Shown: positions 18,381-29,369, numbered from the stretch's first letter. The stretch: 64,000 nt of DNA from Stenotrophomonas aracearum (GCF_031834615.1 NZ_CP115543.1:693001-757000); one strand, 5' to 3'. Translations and numbers: made by a program. The notes: generated by a model not told the origin, from the letters alone.

Positions 18381-19086
18381 CCGCTGGCTGGCGCTGGGCC
18401 TGCTGCTGGCCGCGTTGGCGCTGGCCTACCTGCTGCTGGTGCACCCGTGGTTCACCCGCCCGCTGCTGGACATCAACCGCGACATTGCCGACACGCAGGA
18501 GCGCGAGCAGCGCGTGGACGCGCAGCTGCAGCAACGCGGCCAGGTGCAACAGCGGTTGCAGGAGGTGGAAGCAGCCCTGCAGGGGCGACCCGGCTTCCTG
18601 CGCGAACCCACCGCCGAATCGGCCGCGGCTGCGCTGTCCAGCCGCCTGCAGGACGCGGTCGCCTCGGCCAGCCCGGGCAACCGCAGCTGCACCATCAGCA
18701 ACCGCTCGCCGCTGACCGATACCGCGCGCGACGCGCAGTTCCCGCGCGTGGCGCTGCAGGTCCGGCTGCGCTGCGGCGTGCCGGAAATGGCGGCGGTGCT
18801 GCACACGCTTGAAACCGGCAGCCCGCGCCTGTTCGTGAACAACCTCAACCTGCTGGCGCAGCGCTTCCAGGCCTCGCCGAATGAAAGCGGCACCGGCCTG
18901 GACGTGTCGTTCGAGCTGGTCGGCTACCTCAAACCCGGTGCCGGCACCGAAGCGATTGCCGCTCCGGCTGCGGCAGCGCCCGGCCCGGCCCCGGCCGGGC
19001 TGGAACCGGTAGGCTCGGCGATGGCCGCACCGACCGACCCCGGCGTTGCGCAACCGGTTGACGAGGGCACGATCATTGAAGATTGA
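18355..19086 (+). CDS. gspM: Type II secretion protein GspM (XpsM)
   Basis: A 243-residue inner-membrane partner of GspL. The start at 18355 follows GGAGGT by 5 bases; an in-frame ATG at 18361 is also possible and would remove two residues. Residues about 12-32 form a membrane segment ('LALGLLLAALALAYLLLVHP'), followed by a coiled coil rich in Gln, Glu and Arg (about 42-85), then a ferredoxin-like domain. The tail from about 200 is Ala/Pro-rich. The start lies inside gspL and the end inside xpsN, indicating tight coupling. Confidence 0.9.
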   Translation: MAMPPTRRDRWLALGLLLAALALAYLLLVHPWFTRPLLDINRDIADTQEREQRVDAQLQQRGQVQQRLQEVEAALQGRPGFLREPTAESAAAALSSRLQDAVASASPGNRSCTISNRSPLTDTARDAQFPRVALQVRLRCGVPEMAAVLHTLETGSPRLFVNNLNLLAQRFQASPNESGTGLDVSFELVGYLKPGAGTEAIAAPAAAAPGPAPAGLEPVGSAMAAPTDPGVAQPVDEGTIIED

Positions 19087-19891
19087 ACTGGCCTCCCTGC
19101 GCAGCTGGTGGCTCGGCGGCGTGGTCGCCTGGGCCGCCGCGATCTGGATCGCCACGCTGTTCGGCGTGGGCGGCCGCATCGCGCCGCCCGACGCCGGCGA
19201 CCGCGTGCCGCCGGCATTGCCCACCTTGGCGCCGGCCGCGCCGGAACGGCTGGCCTCGGCCGAGTCCTACGCCGCCATCGGCGCGCGTCCCTTGTTTGCC
19301 GAAGACCGCAAGCCACGGCCGTACCTGCTCGGTGGCAGCGATGCCGGCAGTACGTCCAGCGCGGTCACCCTGACCGGTGTCCTGCTGACCTCCGAATTCG
19401 GCATGGCCATCCTCACGACTGACCAGAAGCAGTCGCTGCGCCTGCGCCTCAATGGCGAGGCAGTGAATGGTTGGCAGTTGGTGGCGCTGGAACCGCGCAG
19501 TGCCACCGTGAGTGGTCCCGGCGGCACCCAGACCCTGGAACTGGTGACCTTCAGCGGCCAGGGTGGCGAGCCGCCGACCGTGCTGGGAACGGCGGCCGGC
19601 GCGGGGCAGGGCAACGGCGTTCGCCCGCCGGCGCCGCCGCCGACCTCCAACCCGATGCCGCGCGTGCCACCGGCCTCCGCGCAGGCCGCCGAAGCGGCTG
19701 CGAACGCGGCCGCAGCCGCTGCTTCCGCCGCCGCTGCGGCGCAGACGCCGAACGCGCAGCCGCCCGCGCAGGGACCGAGCGAACAACAGATGCAAGCCAT
19801 CCGCGCCCGCATCCAGGCGCGCCGCCAGCAATTGCAGCAACAGCAACAGTCGCAGCAGCCGCCGCCAGGCGGCTCCGGCCAAACCAAATAG
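19076..19891 (+). CDS. xpsN: Type II secretion protein XpsN (GspC-like HR domain)
   Basis: A 271-residue inner-membrane protein. I chose the TTG at 19076 after GAGGG; it gives a short basic N-terminus and then a membrane segment ('SWWLGGVVAWAAAIWIATLF'). Residues about 70-165 ('AIGARPLFAEDRKPRPYLLG' ... 'VTLTGVLLTSEFGMAILTT') resemble the homology region of GspC that contacts the secretin. No separate gspC is present, so this protein probably does that job together with XpsL and XpsM. The C-terminus is Pro/Ala-rich and then Gln-rich (CAG/CAA tracts near 19827-19865). Other upstream start codons in frame (19046, 19058) cannot be ruled out. Confidence 0.85.
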   Translation: MKIELASLRSWWLGGVVAWAAAIWIATLFGVGGRIAPPDAGDRVPPALPTLAPAAPERLASAESYAAIGARPLFAEDRKPRPYLLGGSDAGSTSSAVTLTGVLLTSEFGMAILTTDQKQSLRLRLNGEAVNGWQLVALEPRSATVSGPGGTQTLELVTFSGQGGEPPTVLGTAAGAGQGNGVRPPAPPPTSNPMPRVPPASAQAAEAAANAAAAAASAAAAAQTPNAQPPAQGPSEQQMQAIRARIQARRQQLQQQQQSQQPPPGGSGQTK

Positions 19892-19900
19892 AGTGAAAGC

Positions 19901-22102
19901 ATGACATTGCGTCTTTTCTCCCTGTCGTTCGCCGTCGCCCTGCTTGCAGGCTGCGCTTCCGTGCCTGCCCCCGAAGTGCAGCGCAATGCGATCCTCACCG
20001 GCAAGCACCAGGTCGTGGCCGGCGACGGTTCGCGTGACGGCGTGGACGCGCAGCCGCTGGGCGACGGTGCCCCGCAGCCGGTGATCCGCCGTGGCAGCGG
20101 CACCATGATCAACCGCAGCGCGGCGGCGGCACCGTCGCCGGCGTTGTCGCAGGCGAGCACCGGCACCGCCACCTTCAACTTCGAAGGCGAGTCGGTGCAC
20201 GCGGTGGTCAAGGCGATCCTGGGCGACATGCTCGGCCAGAACTACGTGATCGCCCCCGGCGTGCAGGGCACCGTGACCTTGGCCACGCCCAAGCCGGTGT
20301 CTTCGGCGCAGGCGCTGAACCTGCTGGAAATGGTGCTGGGCTGGAACAACGCGCGCATGGTCTACAGCGGCGGCCGCTACAACATCGTGGCCGCCGACCA
20401 GGCGCTGGCCGGCACCGTGGCGCCGAGCACCGCACCGGCCGCCAACGCGCGCGGCTTCGAAGTGCGGGTGGTGCCGCTGCAGTACATCTCGGCCACTGAA
20501 ATGAAGAAGGTGCTGGAGCCGTACGCGCGGCCCAACGCGATCGTCAATGTCGACGGCGGCCGCAACGTGATCACCCTGGGCGGCACCCGCGCGGAGCTTG
20601 AGAACTACCTGCGCACGGTGGAGATCTTCGACGTGGACTGGCTGTCGGGCATGTCGGTGGGCGTGTTCCCGATCCAGACCGGCAAGGCCGAGCAGGTGGC
20701 CGCCGACCTGGAAAAAGTGTTCGGTGAAGAGAGCAAGACCCCCAGTGCCGGCATGTTCCGTTTCCTCCCGCTGGAAAACGCCAACGCCGTGCTGGTGATC
20801 ACCCCGCAGGCGCGCTACCTGGACCAGATCCAGCAGTGGCTGGAGCGGATCGACACCGCCGGTGGCAGCGCGCGGCTGTTCTCCTACGAGCTGCGCTACA
20901 TCAAGGCCAAGGACCTGGCCGAACGCCTGGCCGAAGCCTTCGCCAGTGAAAACGGGCGCGGGGGGCGGAGCTTCGACACCTCGCTGGCGCCGGGCGCGAC
21001 CATCCAGAACCTGAGCAGCCAGGATGGCACCGGCGGCTCCAGCCTCAACAGCGGTAACGCCAGCACCGGTGGCACCAACCGCACCGGCGGCATGGGCGAA
21101 GGCACCATGAGCCTGCCGCAGCGCCAGTCCGGCAACGCCAGCTTCAACCTGGAAGTGCAGGGCGATTCGGTCGGCGTTTCCGCGGTCGAGGAAACCAACA
21201 CGCTGCTGGTGCGCTCCACCCCGCAGGCCTGGCGGTCGATCCGCGAGGTGATCGAAAAGCTCGACGTGATGCCGATGCAGGTGCACATCGAAGCGCAGGT
21301 GGCCGAAGTGGCGCTGACCGGCGACCTCAGCTACGGCGTGAACTGGTTCTTCGAACAGGCGGTGCAGACCGGCAAGACCGAAAGCGGCATCGACCTGCCC
21401 AGCGCGCTGGGCCGTTCGATCTGGGGCAGCATTTCCGGCCGGGTCGGCGACACCGGGCTGGGCTGGACCTTCCTCGGCAAGAATGCGGCGGCGGTGGTGA
21501 CCGCGCTGGACAAGGTCAGCAACCTGCGCCTGCTGCAGACCCCGTCGATCTTCGTGCGCAACAATGCCGAAGCCACCCTCAACGTGGGTACCCAGATCCC
21601 GATCAACTCGGTGTCGGTGAACACCGGCGTCGGTGGCGACAACACCTACAGCCAGGTCCAGTACCTGGACACTGGCGTGATCCTCAAGGTGCGCCCGCGC
21701 ATCACCCGCGACGGCGTGGTGTTCCTGGACATCGTGCAGGAGGTCAGTTCGGCCGGCGCAATTCCGTCCGGTTGCGACCCGACCCGCACCACCTGCAACC
21801 CGCCGATCAACACCCGCAAGATCTCCACCGAAGCGGCGGTGCAGAGCGGCGACACCATCATGCTGGCCGGGTTGATCACCAACAACGACGAAACCGGCGC
21901 CGACGGCGTGCCGGGGCTGAGCCGGATCCCGGTGCTCGGCGCCCTGTTCGGCAAGAAGACCCAGGTCAGCGGGCGTTCGGAGGTGATCGTGCTGCTCACC
22001 CCGACCATCGTGCGCAACGCGCAGGAGTCGCGGAACCTGACCGACGAATACAGCAACCGCTTCCGCGCGATGGAGCCGTTCCCGGCCCGCCCGAAGCGCT
22101 GA
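19901..22102 (+). CDS. gspD: Type II secretion secretin GspD (XpsD)
   Basis: A 733-residue outer-membrane secretin. The N-terminus is a lipoprotein signal ending in the lipobox 'LLAGC' with Cys18, so this secretin is itself lipidated. Periplasmic N0-N3 domains span about 75-440 ('FNFEGESVHAVVKAILGDML', 'LRYIKAKDLAERLAEAF'). A Ser/Gly/Thr-rich insert near 365-410 lies in N3. The secretin pore domain is about 445-720 and includes 'VEETNTLLVRSTPQAWRSI', 'LRLLQTPSIFVRNNAEATLNVGTQIP' in two parts, and the terminal 'IPVLGALFGKKTQVSGRSEV'. It closes the operon. Confidence 0.95.
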   Translation: MTLRLFSLSFAVALLAGCASVPAPEVQRNAILTGKHQVVAGDGSRDGVDAQPLGDGAPQPVIRRGSGTMINRSAAAAPSPALSQASTGTATFNFEGESVHAVVKAILGDMLGQNYVIAPGVQGTVTLATPKPVSSAQALNLLEMVLGWNNARMVYSGGRYNIVAADQALAGTVAPSTAPAANARGFEVRVVPLQYISATEMKKVLEPYARPNAIVNVDGGRNVITLGGTRAELENYLRTVEIFDVDWLSGMSVGVFPIQTGKAEQVAADLEKVFGEESKTPSAGMFRFLPLENANAVLVITPQARYLDQIQQWLERIDTAGGSARLFSYELRYIKAKDLAERLAEAFASENGRGGRSFDTSLAPGATIQNLSSQDGTGGSSLNSGNASTGGTNRTGGMGEGTMSLPQRQSGNASFNLEVQGDSVGVSAVEETNTLLVRSTPQAWRSIREVIEKLDVMPMQVHIEAQVAEVALTGDLSYGVNWFFEQAVQTGKTESGIDLPSALGRSIWGSISGRVGDTGLGWTFLGKNAAAVVTALDKVSNLRLLQTPSIFVRNNAEATLNVGTQIPINSVSVNTGVGGDNTYSQVQYLDTGVILKVRPRITRDGVVFLDIVQEVSSAGAIPSGCDPTRTTCNPPINTRKISTEAAVQSGDTIMLAGLITNNDETGADGVPGLSRIPVLGALFGKKTQVSGRSEVIVLLTPTIVRNAQESRNLTDEYSNRFRAMEPFPARPKR

Positions 22103-22174
22103 ACCGGCGGCGGCCGCGCGGTTGGCGGCCGCGCCTGCTACGCTGCGGGCACGACGCCGCGCAGAGGGGAAGGG

Positions 22175-23032
22175 ATGGGGACGATCGTGTTGCTGCCGAT
22201 CGCGGTCGATGACAGCGCCCTGGACCGCTGCCTGGCCGCGCTGGACGCCGGCAGTCCGCCTGGAACGCCGGTATGGCTGGCCGACGACGGCCAGGCCGGG
22301 CCGCGCGCGCAGGCGGTGATCGAACACTGGCTGGCGCACACCCCGCTGCGCGCCGAATACACCCGCCGCGCGCGCCCGATCGGCGAAGTCGCCCACCTGG
22401 ATGAAATGCTGCGCGCCTGCGAAGGCAGCGACGTGGTGGTGCTGGCGCCGGACGCGGTGCCCGCGCCGGGCTGGCTGCAGCAGCTCGATGCGTGCTTCGC
22501 CCGCGATGCTTCGATCGGCTCGGCGACGCCGTGGTGCAACGCCGGCGAAACCGCCGCATGGCCGCGACTGGGCGAGATCGATCCGGTTCCAGAGAACCTG
22601 GACGCGATGGCCCAGGCCTGCGCGGCACTGCCCAGCCTGCACCCGGAGCTGCCCTCGGCGGTGACCCATGCGGTGCTGCTGCGGGCCAACGCGCGGCGCA
22701 AGGCGGGCGGCCTGGACATGCACAGCTATGCCTCGTGGAACGCGGCGCTGGTCGACCTGAGCCTGCGCATGGCCGGACTGGGCTGGCGCAACGCACTGTG
22801 CGAAAACGCCTTCGTGGCGCGCGAACGCGAGGCGCAGGCGCAGGACGGCGACATGGAGGCGTTGGGCACGCGCTGGCCGGCCTGGCAGCCGCGCCTGGCC
22901 GGGTTCCTGATGGGCGACCCGCTGCTGCAGCTGCGCCAGGACCTGCAGCGCCTGCACCAGCAGGCGATAATGCCGCGTTCCCAGGGCGATCTGTTCGCGT
23001 CGCCCGCCCCGCCCCCGGAGTCGTCGGTTTGA
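22175..23032 (+). CDS. Glycosyltransferase family 2-like protein
   Basis: This 285-residue protein has an N-terminal half resembling the nucleotide-sugar-binding fold of family 2 glycosyltransferases: '[20 protein letters not shown]', then '[20 protein letters not shown]', in which the usual acidic DxD is replaced by 'APDA'. The C-terminal half is helical and poorly conserved. The start at 22175 follows AGAGGGGAAGGG. It is coupled by overlap (TTGA) to a second glycosyltransferase gene, so the two probably act on the same glycan, perhaps lipopolysaccharide or an exopolysaccharide. The acceptor is unknown, and the altered acidic motif leaves activity uncertain. Confidence 0.65.
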   Translation: MGTIVLLPIAVDDSALDRCLAALDAGSPPGTPVWLADDGQAGPRAQAVIEHWLAHTPLRAEYTRRARPIGEVAHLDEMLRACEGSDVVVLAPDAVPAPGWLQQLDACFARDASIGSATPWCNAGETAAWPRLGEIDPVPENLDAMAQACAALPSLHPELPSAVTHAVLLRANARRKAGGLDMHSYASWNAALVDLSLRMAGLGWRNALCENAFVAREREAQAQDGDMEALGTRWPAWQPRLAGFLMGDPLLQLRQDLQRLHQQAIMPRSQGDLFASPAPPPESSV

Positions 23033-23859
23033 ATCCCTGCATTGCCGTTGTGATCGTCAGCTACCAGAGCGCCAGCACCCTGGACGCCTGCCTGGCGCGG
23101 TTGCGCGCCGCCGCCGAGGTCGCCGAGATCCGGGTGGTGGACAACAATTCCGACGACGGCACGCTGGACATCGTGCAGCGCCATGCCAGCGCGGATCCGC
23201 GCGTGCGCTTCATCGCCAACCCGGACAACCCCGGCTTCGCGGCGGCCAACAACCAGGGCGTGGCCGACAGCCATGCGCCGTGGCTGGCCTTCATCAACCC
23301 GGACCTGATGGTCGGCCCCGATACGCTGGCGCTGCTGCGCGCGCGCGGGGAGTCGCTGGGCGACTGCGTGCTGGGCGTGGAGCAGGTCGACGAGCAGGGC
23401 CAGCCGGATGCGGCGGTGCGCCGTCGCGATCCGGACTTCGCGGCGATGCTGCGCCATCCGGGGCAGGGCGCGCGGCTGGCGATTGCGGCCGATCCGTCGC
23501 AGACCCTGCAGGTGGTGCCGGCGCTGTCGGGGGCCCTGCTGCTGATGCCCCGCGCGCTGTTCGAGCGCATCGGGGGCTGGGACGCGGGTTACCGGCTGCA
23601 TGCCGAAGACCTGGACCTGTGCCGGCGCGCGCGCGAGGCCGGTGCGGTGGTGGCGATCGCCAACGATCTGCAGGTGGTGCATGTGCGCGGGGTGTCGAGC
23701 CGGTCGCGGCCGTTCTTCGTGGAGTGGCACAAGCACCGGGGCCTGTGGCGCTACTTCCGCAAGTTCGAGGCGCCGCGCCGCAACCTGGCGGTGCAGGTGG
23801 CGGTATGGGGGGCGATCTGGGCCCACGCCGTCGCGCAGGTGCCGAGGCTTCTGCGCTAG
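23029..23859 (+). CDS. Family 2 glycosyltransferase (rhamnosyltransferase-like)
   Basis: A 276-residue cytoplasmic GT-A enzyme. Visible features are the N-terminal '[18 protein letters not shown]', the UDP/dTDP-binding '[14 protein letters not shown]', the metal-binding region '[16 protein letters not shown]', and the acceptor-side '[20 protein letters not shown]' with the conserved ED pair. This pattern resembles WbbL/RfbF-type rhamnosyltransferases, but the donor cannot be proven. The TTG at 23029 overlaps the preceding stop and follows CGGAG; a GTG at 23050 is an alternative. It is probably co-expressed with the gene before it. Confidence 0.85.
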   Translation: MNPCIAVVIVSYQSASTLDACLARLRAAAEVAEIRVVDNNSDDGTLDIVQRHASADPRVRFIANPDNPGFAAANNQGVADSHAPWLAFINPDLMVGPDTLALLRARGESLGDCVLGVEQVDEQGQPDAAVRRRDPDFAAMLRHPGQGARLAIAADPSQTLQVVPALSGALLLMPRALFERIGGWDAGYRLHAEDLDLCRRAREAGAVVAIANDLQVVHVRGVSSRSRPFFVEWHKHRGLWRYFRKFEAPRRNLAVQVAVWGAIWAHAVAQVPRLLR

Positions 23860-23880
23860 GTACCCGCCGATGGTGGGTAC
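23860..23880. promoter_or_regulatory. Imperfect 9-bp inverted repeat upstream of pncB
   Basis: GTACCCGCC and GGTGGGTAC, separated by GAT, form a hairpin or operator-like palindrome with one mismatch, 27 bases before the pncB ATG. It could be the end of the glycosyltransferase transcript, a small mobile palindrome, or a regulator site; nothing in the sequence decides between these. Confidence 0.4.
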
Positions 23881-23906
23881 ATGTTCCCGGGTGCATACTG
23901 CCCGGC

Positions 23907-25082
23907 ATGATCATCCAATCGCTGCTCGACACCGACCTGTACAAATTCACCATGATGCAGGCGGTGCTGCACCAGCACCCCGGCGCGCAGGTGCAGTACC
24001 GGTTCAAGTGCCGCACGCCCGGCATCGACCTGGCGGCATACATCGACCAGATCAACGCCGAGATCGACCACCTGTGCACGCTGCGGTTCACGGCGGACGA
24101 GCTGGATTACATGCGCGGGCTGCGCTTCGTGAAGCCGGACTTCGCCGACTTCCTCGGCCTGTTCCACCTGGACCGCAAGTACATCGACCTGCGTGCGTCG
24201 CAGACGGTGCCGGGCGAGATCGAGCTGGACATCACCGGTCCGTGGCTGCACACGATCCTGTTCGAGGTGCCGCTGCTGGCGATCATCAACGAGGTCTGGT
24301 TCCGCAACACCAGCACGCCGGATTTCGCCGAGGGCGAGCGCCGCCTGCAGGCCAAGACCGCGCTGCTGCGCGACACGCCGGGCTTCGAGCTGTGCCGCAT
24401 CGCCGACTACGGCAGCCGCCGCCGTTACTCGCGCGACTGGCATGCGCGCATGCTGCCGATGATGCGCGAGGCGTTGGGCGAACAGTTCGTGGGCACCAGC
24501 AACGTGCATTTCGCGCGGCTGTACGGGATGACGCCGCACGGCACGATGGCGCACGAGTACCTGCAGGCATTCCAGGCGCTGGGGCCGCGGCTGCGCGATT
24601 CGCAGGTGGCGGCGCTGGAGTCGTGGGCACGGGAGTACCGGGGCGACCTGGGCATCGCGCTGTCGGACGTGGTCGGGCTGGAGGCATTCCTGCGCGACTT
24701 CGACATGTACTTCTGCAAGCTGTTCGACGGGGTGCGGCACGATTCGGGCGACCCTTTCAGCTGGGGCGACCGGATGCTGGCGCACTTCAAGGAGCGGCGC
24801 GTGGACCCGCGCAGCAAGGTGCTGGTGTTCAGCGACGGGCTGAACATCGAGAAGGTGATGCGCCTGTTCGATTACTTCCGTGGCCGCTGCCAGGTGGCGT
24901 TCGGGGTCGGCACGCACCTGACCAACGACCTGGGCCCGACGCCGCTGAACATCGTGATCAAGATGGTCCGCTGCAACGGCCAGCCGGTGGCCAAGCTCAG
25001 CGATTCGCCGGGCAAGAGCATGTGCGACGACCCGGGCTACCTGGCGTACCTGCGCCAGGTATTCGAGTTGCCGCCGGAATAG
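23907..25082 (+). CDS. pncB: Nicotinate phosphoribosyltransferase
   Basis: A 391-residue enzyme that joins nicotinate to PRPP, with ATP hydrolysis, to give nicotinate mononucleotide in NAD salvage. The ATG at 23907 gives '[20 protein letters not shown]', the conserved family start. The catalytic His that is autophosphorylated is H211 in '[12 protein letters not shown]'. Other conserved pieces are '[19 protein letters not shown]', 'VLVFSDGLN', '[10 protein letters not shown]' and '[13 protein letters not shown]'. Length matches the bacterial PncB group. No Shine-Dalgarno site is obvious. The neighbours suggest no shared pathway. Confidence 0.96.
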   Translation: MIIQSLLDTDLYKFTMMQAVLHQHPGAQVQYRFKCRTPGIDLAAYIDQINAEIDHLCTLRFTADELDYMRGLRFVKPDFADFLGLFHLDRKYIDLRASQTVPGEIELDITGPWLHTILFEVPLLAIINEVWFRNTSTPDFAEGERRLQAKTALLRDTPGFELCRIADYGSRRRYSRDWHARMLPMMREALGEQFVGTSNVHFARLYGMTPHGTMAHEYLQAFQALGPRLRDSQVAALESWAREYRGDLGIALSDVVGLEAFLRDFDMYFCKLFDGVRHDSGDPFSWGDRMLAHFKERRVDPRSKVLVFSDGLNIEKVMRLFDYFRGRCQVAFGVGTHLTNDLGPTPLNIVIKMVRCNGQPVAKLSDSPGKSMCDDPGYLAYLRQVFELPPE

Positions 25083-25088
25083 AAAAAA

Positions 25089-26405
<1,317 letters not shown>

Positions 26406-26476
26406 GGTGGGGGATCCATTGGAAAAGCAGAGCAACAGCAACAGCCCTCGTCTGGGGGCTTCACTGGTTAGGGCCG

Positions 26477-26567
26477 TCGGGGGTGGGTTTGCGGACGCCG
26501 TGAATCCGTCCATGGAGGCTAAGTCGCGGCATCCATGCCGCTCATTCCCCCGCAAACCCACCCCCGC
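26477..26567. repeat. Long palindromic repeat, copy A
   Basis: Outer arms of about 17-18 bp (GTCGGGGGTGGGTTTGCGG at 26477-26495 and its near complement ending at 26567) enclose a core containing ACGCCGTGAATCCGTCCATG. The same core occurs, in the opposite orientation, in copy B about 200 bases further on, so this is a repeat family and not a chance hairpin. Confidence 0.75.
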
Positions 26568-26605
26568 CGACCCTCCGATAGTGCGGCGGTGAGTCGCTGA
26601 AACGC

Positions 26606-26632
26606 GGTAGCGCCGGGCTCTGCCCGGCTGCT
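26606..26632 (+). repeat. SMAG-type GTAG palindrome
   Basis: GTAG at 26607-26610 is followed by a 7-bp perfect stem (GCCGGGC, loop TCT, GCCCGGC). It has the form of the intergenic GTAG repeats of Stenotrophomonas maltophilia. Confidence 0.8.
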
Positions 26633-26660
26633 CTTTCCAACCGCACGCGACAATTTATCG

Positions 26661-26775
26661 GGGCGGGCGGCGGGTAGCCCCCGGAGGGACGCTAGAAAAC
26701 ATGGATGTTTTCTAGCAGCCTACATGGACGTATTCACGGCGTGTCCCGGAGCGGGGCTGCCCGACGGCCGCCCCC
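26661..26775. repeat. Long palindromic repeat, copy B
   Basis: Imperfect GC-rich outer arms (26661-26690 and 26741-26775) enclose a perfect 10-bp inner hairpin, GCTAGAAAAC (26691-26700) and GTTTTCTAGC (26707-26716). Next to it is the core CATGGACGTATTCACGGCGT, which is the complement of the core in copy A with one change. It is distinct from the SMAG elements in length and core. Confidence 0.75.
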
Positions 26776-26830
26776 AGCTCGTATGAATCGAAACGCCGCG
26801 CTTTTGCCGTTGCCGTTGTTTCCAACACAC

Positions 26831-26862
26831 AAAACAAAACGGCCGCGCGAGCGCGGCCGTTT
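26831..26862 (-). terminator. Rho-independent terminator of ettA
   Basis: A 12-bp perfect stem (26837-26848 with 26851-26862) has a 2-nt loop. On the minus strand it is followed by a T-rich tract (TTTTGTTTTG). It lies 6 bases past the ettA stop. Confidence 0.88.
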
Positions 26863-26867
26863 CACTG

Positions 26868-28532
<1,665 letters not shown>

Positions 28533-28603
28533 GAGCTCTCCGAAGGCGCAACCCTGCGCCCGTTCCGGCAGGAACAGGAACAGAAGGAAAAAGGATGGCG
28601 TCA

Positions 28604-28609
28604 ATTATA
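28604..28609 (-). promoter_or_regulatory. Candidate -10 box of ettA
   Basis: TATAAT reads perfectly on the minus strand, 72 bases before the ettA start codon. No good -35 hexamer is found 16-18 bases further upstream, so the promoter is only partly supported. Confidence 0.5.
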
Positions 28610-28690
28610 GCCGGAAGCGCCGCCAGCCGCCGAACGGCCCGTGGGGCGGGGCTTGCCACTGCCTGAATGGGGCATCATCGAACGCGAAAT

Positions 28691-28717
28691 GGAAACCGTT
28701 TCCAGCCGGAAACCGTT
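28691..28717 (+). promoter_or_regulatory. Tandem GGAAACCGTT sites upstream of the RcnB-like gene
   Basis: GGAAACCGTT occurs at 28691-28700 and again at 28708-28717, so the period is 17 bases, within the short upstream region of the RcnB-like gene. Tandem direct repeats of this size are typical of response-regulator or activator sites. The binding protein is unknown. Confidence 0.45.
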
Positions 28718-28768
28718 CAGATGCCGTCAGCATGATAGGAAGCGTCAATCCACCAAGCGAGGCCAATC

Positions 28769-29257
28769 ATGCGTATGAATCGAATTGTGGTCGGAACCGT
28801 GGCCTCGCTGCTGGCACTGGGCAGCATTGCCCCGGCCTTTGCCGACGACCACCGTGGCCGTGGCCACGACAGGCACGAGCGTCACGAGGATCGTCGTGAA
28901 CGCCATGAAGACCGTCGCGAGCGTCGCGAGGACCACCGCGAGTGGCGCGAAGACCGTCGCGAAGCCCGCCACGACCGCCGCTACTACGACAACCACCGCT
29001 ACTACCGTCCGGCCCCGCCGCCGCGCGTGGTCTACCGCCCGGCGCCGCCGCGCCCGGTCTACGGCGGCTATGGCTGGGCCCGTGGCCACCGCTACAACGA
29101 GTACTACCGCGGCCCGGTCTACGTGGTCAACGACTACAGCCGCTACTCCGTGCGCCGCCCGCCGTACGGCCACCACTGGATCCGCGACGACCGCGGCAAC
29201 CTGCTGCTGGTCGCCATCGCCACCGGCATCATCGCCGACTACATCATCAACCGGTAA
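28769..29257 (+). CDS. RcnB-family periplasmic protein
   Basis: A 162-residue exported protein. A signal peptide ends near 'AFADD' (about residue 26). Residues about 27-70 are a highly charged repeat of Arg, His, Glu and Asp ('HEDRRERHEDRRERREDHRE'). A Tyr/Pro-rich middle ('YYRPAPPPRVVYRPAPPRPV') precedes the conserved RcnB C-terminus, 'YGHHWIRDDRGNLLLVAIAT'. RcnB of E. coli takes part in nickel/cobalt homeostasis, but here no metal transporter lies beside it, so a metal role is not shown. The ATG at 28769 follows GCGAGG. The charged repeat is also repetitive at DNA level and may vary in length. Confidence 0.85.
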   Translation: MRMNRIVVGTVASLLALGSIAPAFADDHRGRGHDRHERHEDRRERHEDRRERREDHREWREDRREARHDRRYYDNHRYYRPAPPPRVVYRPAPPRPVYGGYGWARGHRYNEYYRGPVYVVNDYSRYSVRRPPYGHHWIRDDRGNLLLVAIATGIIADYIINR

Positions 29258-29265
29258 TCCCGGGG

Positions 29266-29326
29266 CAGCCACGCAGGGCGTGGCTCTACCGGCGGGACAC
29301 GGGTAGAGCCACGCCCTGCGTGGCTG
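29266..29326. repeat. Inverted SMAG pair
   Basis: Two 25-base SMAG elements (29266-29290 and 29302-29326) are exact reverse complements, separated by 11 bases. Each carries its own small hairpin, with GTAG at the inner ends. As RNA the pair can fold into one 25-bp stem. Confidence 0.9.
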
Positions 29327-29343
29327 ACGCGGACCCCACCCCA

Positions 29344-29369
29344 AGCGCGCCCTCACCGGCGCGCTTTTT
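29344..29369 (+). terminator. Terminator between the RcnB-like gene and glyA
   Basis: AGCGCGCC (29344-29351) pairs with GGCGCGCT (29358-29365) around a 6-nt loop. Four further T follow, giving a run of five. Confidence 0.75.

Larger units (their letters stand above)
26406..26867. other. 462-base gene-free stretch rich in palindromes
   Basis: No coding frame here looks real. The stretch contains two long related palindromes (26477-26567 and 26661-26775), one SMAG element (26606-26632) and the ettA terminator. The purine permease promoter should lie in its left part, on the minus strand, but no clear -10/-35 pair is visible, and I see no recognisable riboswitch. Confidence 0.7.

Noticed and set aside
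19073..22957. A 1,294-codon minus-strand open frame opposite xpsN, gspD and the glycosyltransferase gene
   Set aside because: It has low-complexity composition and lies entirely opposite well-conserved genes, so it is a shadow frame.
26406..26476. Purine riboswitch upstream of the purine permease gene
   Set aside because: I could not find the conserved three-way-junction core on the minus strand.
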